The notes: generated from the letters alone by a model not told the origin. Positions 23,480-32,035 are shown, counted from the stretch's first letter. The stretch: DNA of 64,000 nt from Caulobacter sp. FWC2 (GCF_002742625.1 NZ_PEBF01000001.1:310001-374000), one strand, 5' to 3'. Numbers and translations: made by a program.

Positions 23480-25237
23480 CTAAGCTCCCAGCACTTCCGG
23501 CGTCATCGCCTCGAGATCCGCCGCGCCCAGCATCACGCCGGCCGCCGCGCCCGGGACCTGGGCCAGGACCGATTCGGCGAAAACGCGGGCCAGGGCGCGC
23601 TTGCTCTCGGCCCAGGCCGCGTCCGCCTCGCCCGAGGCGGCCAGGGCGCCCTTGGCCAGCATCCAGCCGCCCACGACGTCGCCCAGCAGTTTCAGATAGG
23701 CCGTGGCGCCGCTGAGGGCGTCCGGCATCGACTTGGTCCGGCGGTCGACCAGCCAAGCCGTCGCCGAGGCGGCGGCGTCGAGGGCGGCGCCCAGGCGCAG
23801 GCCGACGGCCTTGAGGTCCGACGCGTTCAGGGCGTCGATGGTGTCGCGGATGTCGTCCATCAGGTCGGCGACGGCCTGGCCTTCGCCCATCGACAGCTTG
23901 CGGCCCACCAGATCGATGGCCTGGATGCCGTTGGTCCCCTCGTAGATCGGGGCGATGCGAGCGTCGCGATAGTGCTGGGCCGCGCCGGTCTCCTCGATGA
24001 AGCCCATGCCGCCGTGGATCTGCACGCCTTGCGAGGCGACCCAGACGCCGACATCGGTCGACCAGGCCTTGGCGATCGGGGTCAGCAGTTCCTCACGCAG
24101 CTTGGCGCTGGCGCGGGTCGTCTCGTCGGCGGCGGCGCGCGACAGGTCGGCGGCGACGGCGGTCGACAGGCAGATGCCGCGCGCGGCCTCGATATGGGCC
24201 TTCATCAGCACCAGCGAGCGGCGCACGTCCGGATGGTCGAACAGGCGCGAGGGATAGGCGCCGGTCCAGGCCGAGCGGCCTTGGGCGCGGTCCTGGCTGA
24301 AGGCGAGGGCCTGCTGATAGGCGCGCTCGGCGATGGCGACGCCCTGGGCCCCGACCTGCAGGCGGGCGGCGTTCATCATCACGAACATGTTCGGCAGGCC
24401 CTGGCCCAGGCCGCCGACCAGTTCGGCCTTGGCGCCCTCGAACAGCATCACGCAGGTGGGCGAGCCGTGGATGCCCAGCTTGTGCTCCAGCCCGCCGACA
24501 CGCACGGCGTTGGCCTCGCCTAGCGAGCCGTCCTCGTTCACCAGCACCTTGGGAGCCAGGAACAGCGAGATGCCCTTCACGCCCGGAGGGGCGTCGGGCG
24601 TGCGGGCCAGGATCAGGTGGACGATGTTGTCGGTCGCGTCGTGGTCGCCCCAGGTGATGTAGATCTTCTGGCCGGTGATCCGCCAACCGCCATCAGTGTC
24701 GGACGTAGCCATGGTCGTCAGGGCCGCCAGGTCCGAGCCCGCCTGGGGCTCGGTCAGGTTCATGGTGCCGGTCCACTCGCCGGAGACCAGCTTGGGCAGG
24801 TAGGTGTGCTTCTGGCTGTCCGTGCCGCACAGCTCCAGGGCCTCGATGGCGCCCAGGCTCAGCATCGGGCACAGGCCGAAGGCCATGTTCGAGGCCTGGA
24901 TCATTTCCAGCACCGCGACCTCAAGCGTCTTGGGCAGGCCCTGGCCGCCATGCTCGACCGGCGCGGCCAGGCTGGCCCAACCGCCTTGCGCGAACTGCTT
25001 GTAGGCGTCGGCGAAGCCCGGGGCGCAGCGGACCACGCCGTTTTCCAGCCTGGCGCCGACCTGATCACCGCCCCGGTTCAGCGGCGCCAGCACGTCGACG
25101 GCGAAGGCGCCCGCCGCCTCTAGCACAGCGGCCACCGTATCGGTGTCAGCCTCAGGGAAGGCGTCCGCCAGCCGCCCGAAGCCGGCCGCATGGCGCAAAG
25201 AGAAGGCGAGGTCGCGAACGGGCGCGCGAAAGGTCAT
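23480..25237 (-). CDS. Acyl-CoA dehydrogenase (long form, about 585 residues)
   Basis: A flavoprotein that oxidises acyl-CoA to the trans-2-enoyl-CoA in fatty acid degradation. Family landmarks in order are MNLTEPQAGSDLAAL, RITGQKIYITWGDHD, LGIHGSPTCVMLFEGA, LQVGAQGVAIAERAY, HGGMGFIEETGAAQHYRDA and PIYEGTNGIQAIDLVGRKL. The 585-residue length, including a C-terminal extension of about 130 residues, is that of the DmdC/FadE-like group rather than the 380-residue short-chain form. Chain length specificity cannot be read from sequence. It stands alone on the minus strand, with the repeat element at its 3' end. Confidence 0.93.
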   Translation of the reverse strand: MTFRAPVRDLAFSLRHAAGFGRLADAFPEADTDTVAAVLEAAGAFAVDVLAPLNRGGDQVGARLENGVVRCAPGFADAYKQFAQGGWASLAAPVEHGGQGLPKTLEVAVLEMIQASNMAFGLCPMLSLGAIEALELCGTDSQKHTYLPKLVSGEWTGTMNLTEPQAGSDLAALTTMATSDTDGGWRITGQKIYITWGDHDATDNIVHLILARTPDAPPGVKGISLFLAPKVLVNEDGSLGEANAVRVGGLEHKLGIHGSPTCVMLFEGAKAELVGGLGQGLPNMFVMMNAARLQVGAQGVAIAERAYQQALAFSQDRAQGRSAWTGAYPSRLFDHPDVRRSLVLMKAHIEAARGICLSTAVAADLSRAAADETTRASAKLREELLTPIAKAWSTDVGVWVASQGVQIHGGMGFIEETGAAQHYRDARIAPIYEGTNGIQAIDLVGRKLSMGEGQAVADLMDDIRDTIDALNASDLKAVGLRLGAALDAAASATAWLVDRRTKSMPDALSGATAYLKLLGDVVGGWMLAKGALAASGEADAAWAESKRALARVFAESVLAQVPGAAAGVMLGAADLEAMTPEVLGA

Positions 25238-25379
25238 GCGGAGAACTCCAGACTGTCGGCGACCTGTTTAGGCGGGGTGACGTTACGTCGCCAAGCCGGC
25301 CACAGCTTTCTGCGCAGGATCACGGTGTCGTGATCGCCGTCCCCTTCCATCGCATGATGGAGTTCTTAAGTCGCGGAAA

Positions 25380-25409
25380 CAGTAACTAATGCTGTTTTAG
25401 TTTTAACTG
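25380..25409 (+). promoter_or_regulatory. AT-rich nested palindrome in the yceI promoter
   Basis: CAGTAACTAA and TTAGTTTTAACTG form interrupted complementary arms, and inside them AACAG and CTGTT also pair. This 30-base, AT-rich block lies 15 to 44 bases before the first YceI start and stands out against the GC-rich surroundings. It could be both promoter and binding site. Confidence 0.4.
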
Positions 25410-25423
25410 GAGCAATCTCCCCG

Positions 25424-26068
25424 ATGTCCCGTCCCTTCGCTTCCAAGCTCGCTTATGGCGCGCTCGCCGTCGCCCTCCTGACGGCCCCCGCCGCGCTGGC
25501 CGCGCCGGGCGTCTCCTCCACCAAGCCGGCCGACCTGCCCGCCGGCCACTATGTGCTCGACAAGACCCACGCCTCGGTCGTGGCCAAGATCAAGCACATG
25601 GGCTTCTCGAACTATCAGTTCCGCTTCACCAAGGTGGACGCCAGCTTCGACTACGATCCCAAGGCGCCCGCGGCGTCCAAGATCAGCGTGACCATCGATC
25701 CGGCTTCGGTCGACACCGCGACCGGCGCCGACGCCTTCGGCCTGAAGTTCAACAAGGAATTGGCCGGCGACGGTTGGCTGGAAGCCAACAAGTTCCCGAC
25801 CGCCACCTTCGTCTCGACCAAGGTCGAGCCGGGCGCGGGCCAGACCGGCAAGGTCTATGGCGACTTCACCCTGCACGGCGTCACCAAGCCGGTCGTGCTG
25901 GACGTCACCTTCAACGGCGTCGGCTCCGGCTTTGCTCCGGGCAGCGTCAAGACCGGCTTCTCGGCCTCGACGACGATCAAGCGCTCGGAATTCGGCGTTT
26001 CGAAGTACGTTCCGCTGGTCGGCGACGATGTGCAGCTGAACATCGAAGTCGAGTTCGACAAGAAGTAA
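25424..26068 (+). CDS. YceI-family periplasmic lipocalin-like protein
   Basis: A 214-residue protein with a signal peptide (MSRPFASKLAYGALAVALLTAPAALA, cleaved near residue 27). The YceI beta-barrel follows: AGHYVLDKTHASVVAKIKHMGFSNY at the start, the central ANKFPTATFVSTKV strand and the closing TTIKRSEFGVSKYVPLVGDDVQL. Family members bind long-chain isoprenoids such as polyprenyl quinone precursors. The downstream gene carries a second YceI domain fused to cytochrome b561, so the pair forms an operon with a 21-base gap. Confidence 0.93.
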   Translation: MSRPFASKLAYGALAVALLTAPAALAAPGVSSTKPADLPAGHYVLDKTHASVVAKIKHMGFSNYQFRFTKVDASFDYDPKAPAASKISVTIDPASVDTATGADAFGLKFNKELAGDGWLEANKFPTATFVSTKVEPGAGQTGKVYGDFTLHGVTKPVVLDVTFNGVGSGFAPGSVKTGFSASTTIKRSEFGVSKYVPLVGDDVQLNIEVEFDKK

Positions 26069-26089
26069 GACTTCAAGGGGATCTGGGAG

Positions 26090-27385
26090 ATGTCCATGGC
26101 CGCAAGCCGTACGCGCTACACGACGGTGGCGATCGTCATTCACTGGCTGATCGCCGCGGCCCTCATCTTCCAGATCATCCTGGGCTGGCGGATGGGCGAC
26201 GGGCCCAAGGGCCCGACGACCTACGCCCTGTTCCAGCTGCACAAGTCGATCGGCATCACCATCCTGCTGCTCAGCCTGGCGCGACTGGCCTGGCGGCTGT
26301 TCAACAAGCCGCCGCTCGCGCCCGAAGGCCAGCCCAAGTGGGAGCAGGTCGCCTCCAGGCTGGTCCACGTCGGCTTCTACGTCATCATGATCGGCCTGCC
26401 GCTGACGGGCTGGATCCTGGTCTCGACCAGCCGCGTACCGATCCCGACCCTGCTGTTCGGGGCGATCCCCTGGCCGCACATTCCGGGCCTGCCCGAGCTG
26501 GCGGCCGCTCCCAAGCACCTGTGGCATGAGATCGGCGAGCTGGGCCACGGCGTGCTGGTCAAGGTCACCTACTTGCTGCTGGCCTTGCACCTGGGCGCGG
26601 TGGCCAAGCACCAGATCCTCGACAAGGACGAGGTGTTCGCCAACATGGCCCCCGGCGCGCGTCCCGGCTGGAAGGAGCCGCGCGCCTGGCTGGCCGCCGC
26701 CGGTCTCGCCGCCGTGATCGCCGCGGGCTACCTCTACATGCCGGCGACCAAGGCCAAGCCCGCCGCGCCGGCGCCGGCCGCCGAACCGGCTCCGGCCGAA
26801 GCTCCGACCGCCGCCGCGACCCCACCGGTCGACTCCGCCGCCCCGCCCGCCGTCGAGGCCGCCGCCGCGCCGGTCGCCGAACTCAAGGACCCGGTCGCCT
26901 GGGTCGTCCAGAAGGGCTCGACCCTGGGCTTCAGCGCCACATGGTCGGAGAACGCCATCGAGGGCCGCTTCAAGACCTGGACCGCCGACATCCTGTTCTC
27001 GCCCGACGCCCTGGACCGCTCGAAGCTGACCGTGGCCGTCGACACCGCCTCGGTCGACACGGGCGACGCCCAGCGCGACACCAGCCTGCCCAGCGGCGAC
27101 TTCTTCGACACCGCCGAGCATCCCAAGGCGACCTTCACCGCGAGCAAGTTCCGCAAGACCGGCGAGGGCAAGTTCGTCGCCGACGGGACCCTGGACCTGC
27201 GGGGCGTGAAAAAGCCGCTCAGCCTGCCATTCTCTTTGAAGATCGACGGCGACACGGCGACCGCCCGGGGTGTAACCACCCTCGACCGGACGACGTTTGG
27301 AGTTGGGCAGGGCGAATGGGCGTCGACGGACGAAATCGCGGCGAAGGTGAAGGTCAGCTTCAGCCTGACCGCCAAGAAGAAGTAG
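26090..27385 (+). CDS. Cytochrome b561 fused to a C-terminal YceI domain
   Basis: A 431-residue protein with two parts. Residues 1-180 form a four-helix bacterial cytochrome b561 with candidate haem histidines near positions 18, 51, 93 and 167. A fifth hydrophobic helix (about 199-217) and a Pro/Ala-rich linker (220-265) lead to a YceI domain (about 268-431, with the closing TTLDRTTFGVGQGEWAST). In many bacteria yceJ (b561) and yceI are separate neighbours; here the fusion would tether a second lipid/quinone-binding barrel to the membrane haem protein. ATG 26090 may be replaced by ATG 26096, which has GGGAG at better spacing. The 3' end overlaps the next gene by 70 bases. Confidence 0.9.
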   Translation: MSMAASRTRYTTVAIVIHWLIAAALIFQIILGWRMGDGPKGPTTYALFQLHKSIGITILLLSLARLAWRLFNKPPLAPEGQPKWEQVASRLVHVGFYVIMIGLPLTGWILVSTSRVPIPTLLFGAIPWPHIPGLPELAAAPKHLWHEIGELGHGVLVKVTYLLLALHLGAVAKHQILDKDEVFANMAPGARPGWKEPRAWLAAAGLAAVIAAGYLYMPATKAKPAAPAPAAEPAPAEAPTAAATPPVDSAAPPAVEAAAAPVAELKDPVAWVVQKGSTLGFSATWSENAIEGRFKTWTADILFSPDALDRSKLTVAVDTASVDTGDAQRDTSLPSGDFFDTAEHPKATFTASKFRKTGEGKFVADGTLDLRGVKKPLSLPFSLKIDGDTATARGVTTLDRTTFGVGQGEWASTDEIAAKVKVSFSLTAKKK

Positions 27386-28308
27386 AGGCCGCCGCCGGCG
27401 CTCTGCGCGCCGGCGGCTTGGTCATCCTGCCGACCGAGACGGTCTATGGGCTCGGGGCCGACGCCAGCAACCCGGCGGCCGTGGCGGCGATCTTCGAGGC
27501 CAAGGGCCGTCCGCGCTTCAACCCGCTGATCGCCCACGTCGCCGACCTGGAGACCGCCGCGCGGATCGCCGAGCTCGACGACCGCGCCTACGCCCTGGCC
27601 CGTGAATTCTGGCCGGGGCCGCTGACCATCGTCGCGCCGATCAAGGACAGCGCCGCCGTCTGCGACCTGGCTCGCGCCGGCCTCGACACCGTGGCCATCC
27701 GCGTGCCGGGCCACCCGGTTTCGCACGCGGTGCTGGAAGCATTCGGCGGGGCGGTCGTCGCGCCCTCGGCCAACCGCTCGGGCCGTCCCAGCCCCACCAC
27801 CTATGCCGACGCCGTGGCCGAGACCGGCGACAAGGCCGCCGCCGCCCTGGATGGCGGTCCGTGCGCCGTCGGCCTGGAATCGACCGTGGTCTCGGTCCTG
27901 GACGGCCAGGCGCGCCTGCTGCGGCCCGGCGCCGTGACCCGCTTCCAGTTGCAGCGGATCGTCGGGCCTCTGGCCGAAGCGGAAGACGACGCCAAGCGCT
28001 CGCCCGGCCGCCTGGCCCTGCACTACGCCCCCGACGCGCCGGTGCGCATCAACGCCAAGGCCCCAGAGGCCGGCGAGGCCTATCTGGCGTTCGGCGCCCT
28101 TCCGAACGAATTGGGGCCGGAGGGTCCTTACGTCTTCAACCTCAGCCCGTCAGGCGATCTGGCCGAAGCCGCCGCCAACCTCTTCTCATATCTGCGCGCC
28201 GCCGACCGTCTTGGCCCCTCGGCCATCGCCGTCGCGCCTATCCCGGAAGACGGCCTGGGCGAAGCGATCAATGACCGGCTGCGGCGCGCCGCCGGCTACG
28301 TAGGATAG
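27316..28308 (+). CDS. Threonylcarbamoyl-AMP synthase (Sua5/YrdC type)
   Basis: About 330 residues. Makes L-threonylcarbamoyl-AMP for the t6A modification of tRNAs that read ANN codons. The YrdC core has LPTETVYGLGADA, APSANRSGRPSPTTYADAV and GLESTVVS, then RPGAVTRFQL, and is followed by a Sua5-type C-terminal domain. The start is uncertain. The first in-frame ATG before the domain is 27316, inside the b561-YceI gene and 70 bases before its stop, giving an N-terminus of the usual length but with a glycine-rich, unusual sequence. No later ATG, GTG or TTG keeps the domain whole. Translation is probably coupled to the upstream gene. Confidence 0.87.
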   Translation: MGVDGRNRGEGEGQLQPDRQEEVEAAAGALRAGGLVILPTETVYGLGADASNPAAVAAIFEAKGRPRFNPLIAHVADLETAARIAELDDRAYALAREFWPGPLTIVAPIKDSAAVCDLARAGLDTVAIRVPGHPVSHAVLEAFGGAVVAPSANRSGRPSPTTYADAVAETGDKAAAALDGGPCAVGLESTVVSVLDGQARLLRPGAVTRFQLQRIVGPLAEAEDDAKRSPGRLALHYAPDAPVRINAKAPEAGEAYLAFGALPNELGPEGPYVFNLSPSGDLAEAAANLFSYLRAADRLGPSAIAVAPIPEDGLGEAINDRLRRAAGYVG

Positions 28309-28312
28309 ACCG

Positions 28313-28636
28313 ATGAAGAGCAAGACCCGGATCATGTATGTCGAGGACAAGTCCAAGGGCATCAACGGGCCGGCGCGGATCGGGCGGGTCGTCTCATCCA
28401 AGAGCGGCGAGACCCTGCACTATGCCGGCCAGACCTTCTTCGCCCTGCGCCACTCGGGCCTGAAGGCCAACTTCCAGGACAGCGAGACCGGTCATCCCTA
28501 TTGGATCGCCCGGGCGCGCAAGGACGGCGCCGACCGATTGTTCAAGGGCGCGGGCGATCCGCCCGTGATCGACGACAATGTGCGCGAGGAATATTGGCGC
28601 GACATCCGGGGCCTGCCCGACCCGGCCTTGGGCTAG
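28313..28636 (+). CDS. Conserved protein of unknown function, 107 residues
   Basis: Starts four bases after the Sua5 gene. The product begins MKSKTRIMYVEDKSKG and contains GPARIGRVVSSKSGETLHYAGQ, GHPYWIARARKDGADRLF and VREEYWRDIRGLP. I recall this as a widespread short family with no known function, often mislabelled in databases because of one early transfer error. There is no signal peptide or membrane segment. The tight spacing suggests one transcript with the Sua5-type gene. Confidence 0.82.
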   Translation: MKSKTRIMYVEDKSKGINGPARIGRVVSSKSGETLHYAGQTFFALRHSGLKANFQDSETGHPYWIARARKDGADRLFKGAGDPPVIDDNVREEYWRDIRGLPDPALG

Positions 28637-28662
28637 GTCCGCGAGAGTATTATACTGCGCCC

Positions 28663-30072
28663 ATGACCAAGCCCGTCCCCGCCGATGTCGTCTCCCGGAT
28701 CAAGGCCGTGCTCGGCGAGGGCGGCTGGAGTCAGGATCCGGACGTGCTGGCGCCGCACCTCGTCGAGTGGCGTGGTCGCTGGAGAGGTGAAACGCCGCTG
28801 CTGGTCACCCCCCGCACGACCGCAGAGGTCGCCGCCGTGGTCGGCATCTGCGCCGCCGAGGGCGTGGCGATCACGCCCCAGGGCGGCAACACTGGCCTCG
28901 TCGCCGGCCAGATCCCGCACGGCGAGATCCTGCTGTCGACCACGAAGCTGAAGGCTGTCCGCGACGTCGATCCCATTGACGACGCCATGGTCCTGGAGGC
29001 CGGGGTCACACTCTACGAGGCCCATCAGCAGGCCGCGCGGGTCGGTCGTCGCTTCACGGTCGGCGTGGCCTCGGAAGGCTCCTGCACAATCGGCGGGCTG
29101 ATCTCGACCAATGCCGGCGGCACGGCCGTGCTGCGCTACGGCATGATGCGCGAGCAGGTTCTGGGCATCGAGGCGGTGCTGCCCAATGGCGAGATCTGGA
29201 ACGGCCTCAAGCGCCTGCGCAAGGACAATACCGGCTACGACCTCAAGCAGCTGCTGATCGGCGCCGAGGGCACGCTGGGCATCGTCACCGCCGCCTCGCT
29301 GAAGCTGCACCCGCTGCTCGCCTCGCGGGCGGTGGCGATCGTCGGCCTGAACTCGCCGGCCGACGCCATCCAGCTGCTGGCCCGCGCCAAGGACGAGACC
29401 GGGGGCGGGGTCGAGGCTTTTGAGCTGATGGGCCTGCTGGGGTTCGCCCTGACCGTCCGCAACGTGCCCGGCCTGCGCGATCCGCTGCCGACCGAGCATC
29501 CCTGGTACGTGCTGATTGAGATCGCCAGCGGCGAGCCGGGGACGGCCGAGGCGGCGCTGGAGCGGCTGCTGGCCAAGGCCCTGGGCGATGGCTTGATCGC
29601 CGACGCCGCCGTCGCCCAGACCGAGACCCAGATGAAGACCTTCTGGCACATTCGCGAGGGCCACTCGGCCGGGCAGAAGCCCGAGGGTGCGGTCTGGAAA
29701 CACGACATCTCGGTGCCGGTCTCGAAGATCCCCGCCTTTATCGAGCAGGCCGACGCGGCGCTGGAGGAGGCCTTCCCCGGCGTGCGGATCATCGCCTTCG
29801 GCCACGTCGGCGACGGCAATGTCCACTACGATGTGCTGAAGCCGGTCGGCGCGGACGACGACGCTCATGACGCCCAGCGCGAGCAGGGGGCCAGGCTCGT
29901 CCACGACATCACCGCTAGCTTCTCCGGCTCGATCAGCGCCGAGCACGGCCTGGGGGCGATGAAGACGGCCGAGGCCCTGACCTATAAGGATCCGATCGAG
30001 GTGGCGGCCCTGCGGGCTATCCGCGGGGCGCTGGACCCTCAGCGGATCATGAACCCCCGGATTCTCTTCTAG
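28663..30072 (+). CDS. FAD-linked D-2-hydroxyacid dehydrogenase (D-lactate / D-2-hydroxyglutarate type)
   Basis: A 469-residue cytosolic flavoenzyme of the VAO/PCMH family. The FAD pyrophosphate-binding segment is TPQGGNTGLVAGQIPHG, followed by GLISTNAGGTAVLRYGMMREQVLG. The C-terminal FAD_oxidase_C part has HVGDGNVHYDVLKP, SAEHGLGAMK and DPQRIMNPRILF. Closest in pattern are D-2-hydroxyglutarate and D-lactate dehydrogenases; D-2-hydroxyglutarate formed during serine synthesis is a plausible substrate. ATG 28663 gives the family start. Its stop interlocks with the convergent gene (CTAG). Confidence 0.92.
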   Translation: MTKPVPADVVSRIKAVLGEGGWSQDPDVLAPHLVEWRGRWRGETPLLVTPRTTAEVAAVVGICAAEGVAITPQGGNTGLVAGQIPHGEILLSTTKLKAVRDVDPIDDAMVLEAGVTLYEAHQQAARVGRRFTVGVASEGSCTIGGLISTNAGGTAVLRYGMMREQVLGIEAVLPNGEIWNGLKRLRKDNTGYDLKQLLIGAEGTLGIVTAASLKLHPLLASRAVAIVGLNSPADAIQLLARAKDETGGGVEAFELMGLLGFALTVRNVPGLRDPLPTEHPWYVLIEIASGEPGTAEAALERLLAKALGDGLIADAAVAQTETQMKTFWHIREGHSAGQKPEGAVWKHDISVPVSKIPAFIEQADAALEEAFPGVRIIAFGHVGDGNVHYDVLKPVGADDDAHDAQREQGARLVHDITASFSGSISAEHGLGAMKTAEALTYKDPIEVAALRAIRGALDPQRIMNPRILF

Positions 30073-30383
30073 ACGGACTTGGCCAAGGCGCGCCGCTTGC
30101 GGGCGCGCAGGGCCTGCAGGACCAGCACCCCGATCGCGCCCAGCGGGATCGTGGCCTTGTAGAAGCCGGCCTGCGAGCCGGGGCCCAGCACGTTGATGGC
30201 CAGCGGGATGAAGCCCCACCTGTCCGTGCCCTGCTGCATCCAGAACGCGCCGACGCCGACGAAGCACATCAGCGCCCACACGATGCGGAACTTCAGGGTC
30301 CGGTCGCGGGCGACCAGGAACGCGGCCACGACCATCGGCAGCGGCCAGGCGAGAGCGGCCACGAGGCCAAAAGTCTGGTTCAT
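30069..30383 (-). CDS. Small membrane protein of unknown function, related to its neighbour
   Basis: A 104-residue protein with three hydrophobic segments (LVAALAWPLPMVVAAFLVA, FRIVWALMCFVGVGAFWM and IPLGAIGVLVLQALRA). Its middle and end (WGFIPLAINVLGPGSQAGF, then a basic RARKRRA tail) are similar to the last 90 residues of the gene upstream on the same strand (WGFQPLTLALIGAG...). This suggests an old duplication. The gap to that gene is nine bases. No named family is recognised. Confidence 0.7.
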   Translation of the reverse strand: MNQTFGLVAALAWPLPMVVAAFLVARDRTLKFRIVWALMCFVGVGAFWMQQGTDRWGFIPLAINVLGPGSQAGFYKATIPLGAIGVLVLQALRARKRRALAKSV

Positions 30384-30392
30384 TCGGCTTTG

Positions 30393-31190
30393 CTAGAAGG
30401 ACTTGGAGACCGCGTCCAGCGCGGCCTTGGCCTCCCGCCGCGCCTCGCCCGCTCGCCAGAAGGCCGCCAATGCGCCGATCGGCAGCGCGAATTTAAGCAC
30501 GAACGGATAGAAGCCCATGAAGCCCTGGGTGGTCGCCCCCGCGCCGATCAGGGCCAAGGTGAGGGGCTGAAAGCCCCATTGTCCGGTGGTCCAGTTCAGG
30601 GTCGCCGAGCCCATCCCAACCAGGGCGGTGATCGCCCACAGCCACTTGCGCTTGAAACGCGGCGCCCGCAGCACGGTGATCAGCGCGGCCAGCATGGTCA
30701 GGGGTGACAGCGCCGTGAGCGCCATGAACACAAGATGGCCCGGGGGCTTGGCCAGTGTCAGGCGGTTCGTCTTGAGCTGGTCATCGGTGGCGCGCTGCAG
30801 GTGGAAGTACTCCGCGCGCCAGACGCCGCCCTTGGGGCGCTTCAAGCGGACATCATACAGCATGCCCTCGCCGGTATAGGTGAACTCATAGCGAAGCGAG
30901 AGGGTGTCCAGCGCGCCATACTGATAGAAGAAATTGATCAGGCGGCGACGCGAGGCCTCGCCCCGGGGCGTGTAGGCCTGCATCGCCTTGAACTGGCTGG
31001 CTGTGATCGCGGCCGAGGCCTCGGGGGTCAGCCGGGTTCGCAGCGCGCGCTCGTCGTTGGTCCGCACCGCCCGAAGGACATCCATGGCCACGGCCTCGGC
31101 CGCCGGGTCGGTCTTCAGATTGGTGCAGGCCGCCGTCAGACCCGCCGCCGCCAGAGCGGCGACGGTCGCCAAGATCCTGATCAAGCGCAT
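30393..31190 (-). CDS. Lipoprotein-like envelope protein with C-terminal membrane segments
   Basis: A 265-residue protein. It begins with a secretion signal and a lipobox-like LTAAC at residue 22, though threonine at -3 is atypical. A soluble domain follows (about 25-150: AMDVLRAVRTNDERALRTRL, YDVRLKRPKGGVWRAEYF), resembling small periplasmic DUF4878/DUF3887-like folds in pattern only. Then come three hydrophobic segments whose last part resembles the neighbouring 104-residue protein. Combining a lipobox and a polytopic tail is unusual; one of the two predictions may be wrong. Function unknown. Confidence 0.7.
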   Translation of the reverse strand: MRLIRILATVAALAAAGLTAACTNLKTDPAAEAVAMDVLRAVRTNDERALRTRLTPEASAAITASQFKAMQAYTPRGEASRRRLINFFYQYGALDTLSLRYEFTYTGEGMLYDVRLKRPKGGVWRAEYFHLQRATDDQLKTNRLTLAKPPGHLVFMALTALSPLTMLAALITVLRAPRFKRKWLWAITALVGMGSATLNWTTGQWGFQPLTLALIGAGATTQGFMGFYPFVLKFALPIGALAAFWRAGEARREAKAALDAVSKSF

Positions 31191-31247
31191 GAACTCGTCT
31201 CCTGATTGGCGAGAAGGCTCGCCAAAGCCGGAGGTTTTGTCCAGCGG

Positions 31248-31544
31248 CTAAGCTTCGGGCACCCCCGCCATCATCGCCTTCAACGCCGCCAGGTGGCCCT
31301 TCAGCGCCTCGCGGCCAGGCTTCGAGAGCGACAGCCAGGTGCGTTGGCGGCCGTCGGAGGCGGCCTTGCTGACCTTGACGTAGCCGGCTTCCTCCAGGGT
31401 CTTCACGTGCTTGCTGAGCACCGACTCCGAGACGTCCAGCGCCTCGCGGACGGTGGCGAAGTCGATGGTGTCCACCGCCGCCAGCATGCAGCACATCTGC
31501 AGGCGATTGGGGGCGTGGATCACCGGGTCGAGATCGGCGCTCAA
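31248..31544 (-). CDS. Winged-helix (HTH_34 / MarR-like) transcriptional regulator
   Basis: A 98-residue DNA-binding protein. The segment RLQMCCMLAAVDTIDFATVREALDVSESVLSKHVKTLEEAGYVKV is the helix-turn-helix, and DGRQRTWLSLSKPGREAL is the wing of the HTH_34 group. Its start overlaps the stop of the upstream membrane-protein gene (ATGA, 31541-31544), so the two are co-translated. Three inverted repeats with ACTTTCC/GGAAAGT arms upstream of that gene are the obvious operators for this regulator. Two adjacent cysteines (CC) near residue 18 might sense redox state, which is a guess. Confidence 0.87.
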   Translation of the reverse strand: MSADLDPVIHAPNRLQMCCMLAAVDTIDFATVREALDVSESVLSKHVKTLEEAGYVKVSKAASDGRQRTWLSLSKPGREALKGHLAALKAMMAGVPEA

Positions 31545-31993
31545 AGCGAGCCGCCGTTGCGCAGATCAGCGCGGAACGCCGCTTCCCACACGAAGCCGCC
31601 GATCGTGACGATCACGGCGACGATCGCGCCAAAGGCGAGCGGGGCATAGGTCAGCCCGCGTTCGCGGTCCAGCCATACAGCCAGCAGCATGCAGAGGGTG
31701 GTGATCGCCGCAAGGCCGACAGCGACCCAGCGCGTGCGCCCGGCGCGATAGCCGTTGATCCACATGCCGGTGTGCCGCTTGTACGCGCGTATCAGCAGGG
31801 AAAGGCCCGCCGCGAACACGAGATAGGCGGCGATCTTGCCCACGGTCGGCAGGCCTTGGACCGCCACCATGCCACCGATCAGCAGCCCCAGGGCTGGGTG
31901 GTACCAGGTCGGCGCCTTGGCGCGTTCGGCCAGGTCGGTATTGGCGGCTTCGACCTCGGCCAGCATCCGCAGGGTGTCTTCGTTTCGGGTCAT
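31541..31993 (-). CDS. Four-helix membrane protein co-encoded with the HTH_34 regulator
   Basis: A 150-residue protein. After a polar start (MTRNEDTLRMLAEVEAANTD) come four hydrophobic stretches (around PALGLLIGGMVAVQG, IAAYLVFAAGLSLLIRAY, RWVAVGLAAITTLCMLLAVWL and LAFGAIVAVIVTIGGFVW). ATG 31993 is preceded by a full AAGGAGG, whereas an upstream in-frame start at 32014 lies inside the first operator. Such membrane proteins paired with small winged-helix regulators are common, but their activity is unknown. Expression is probably repressed by the partner. Confidence 0.8.
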   Translation of the reverse strand: MTRNEDTLRMLAEVEAANTDLAERAKAPTWYHPALGLLIGGMVAVQGLPTVGKIAAYLVFAAGLSLLIRAYKRHTGMWINGYRAGRTRWVAVGLAAITTLCMLLAVWLDRERGLTYAPLAFGAIVAVIVTIGGFVWEAAFRADLRNGGSL

Positions 31994-32005
31994 CAAGACC
32001 TCCTT

Positions 32006-32024
32006 ACTTTCCATTGCGGAAAGT
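32006..32024 (-). promoter_or_regulatory. Operator-like palindrome 1 of 3
   Basis: ACTTTCC-ATTGC-GGAAAGT, perfect 7-base arms with a 5-base spacer. It touches the ribosome-binding site of the membrane-protein gene, so a bound repressor would block the promoter's 5' leader. Confidence 0.75.
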
Positions 32025-32035
32025 CATAGCTCAAC

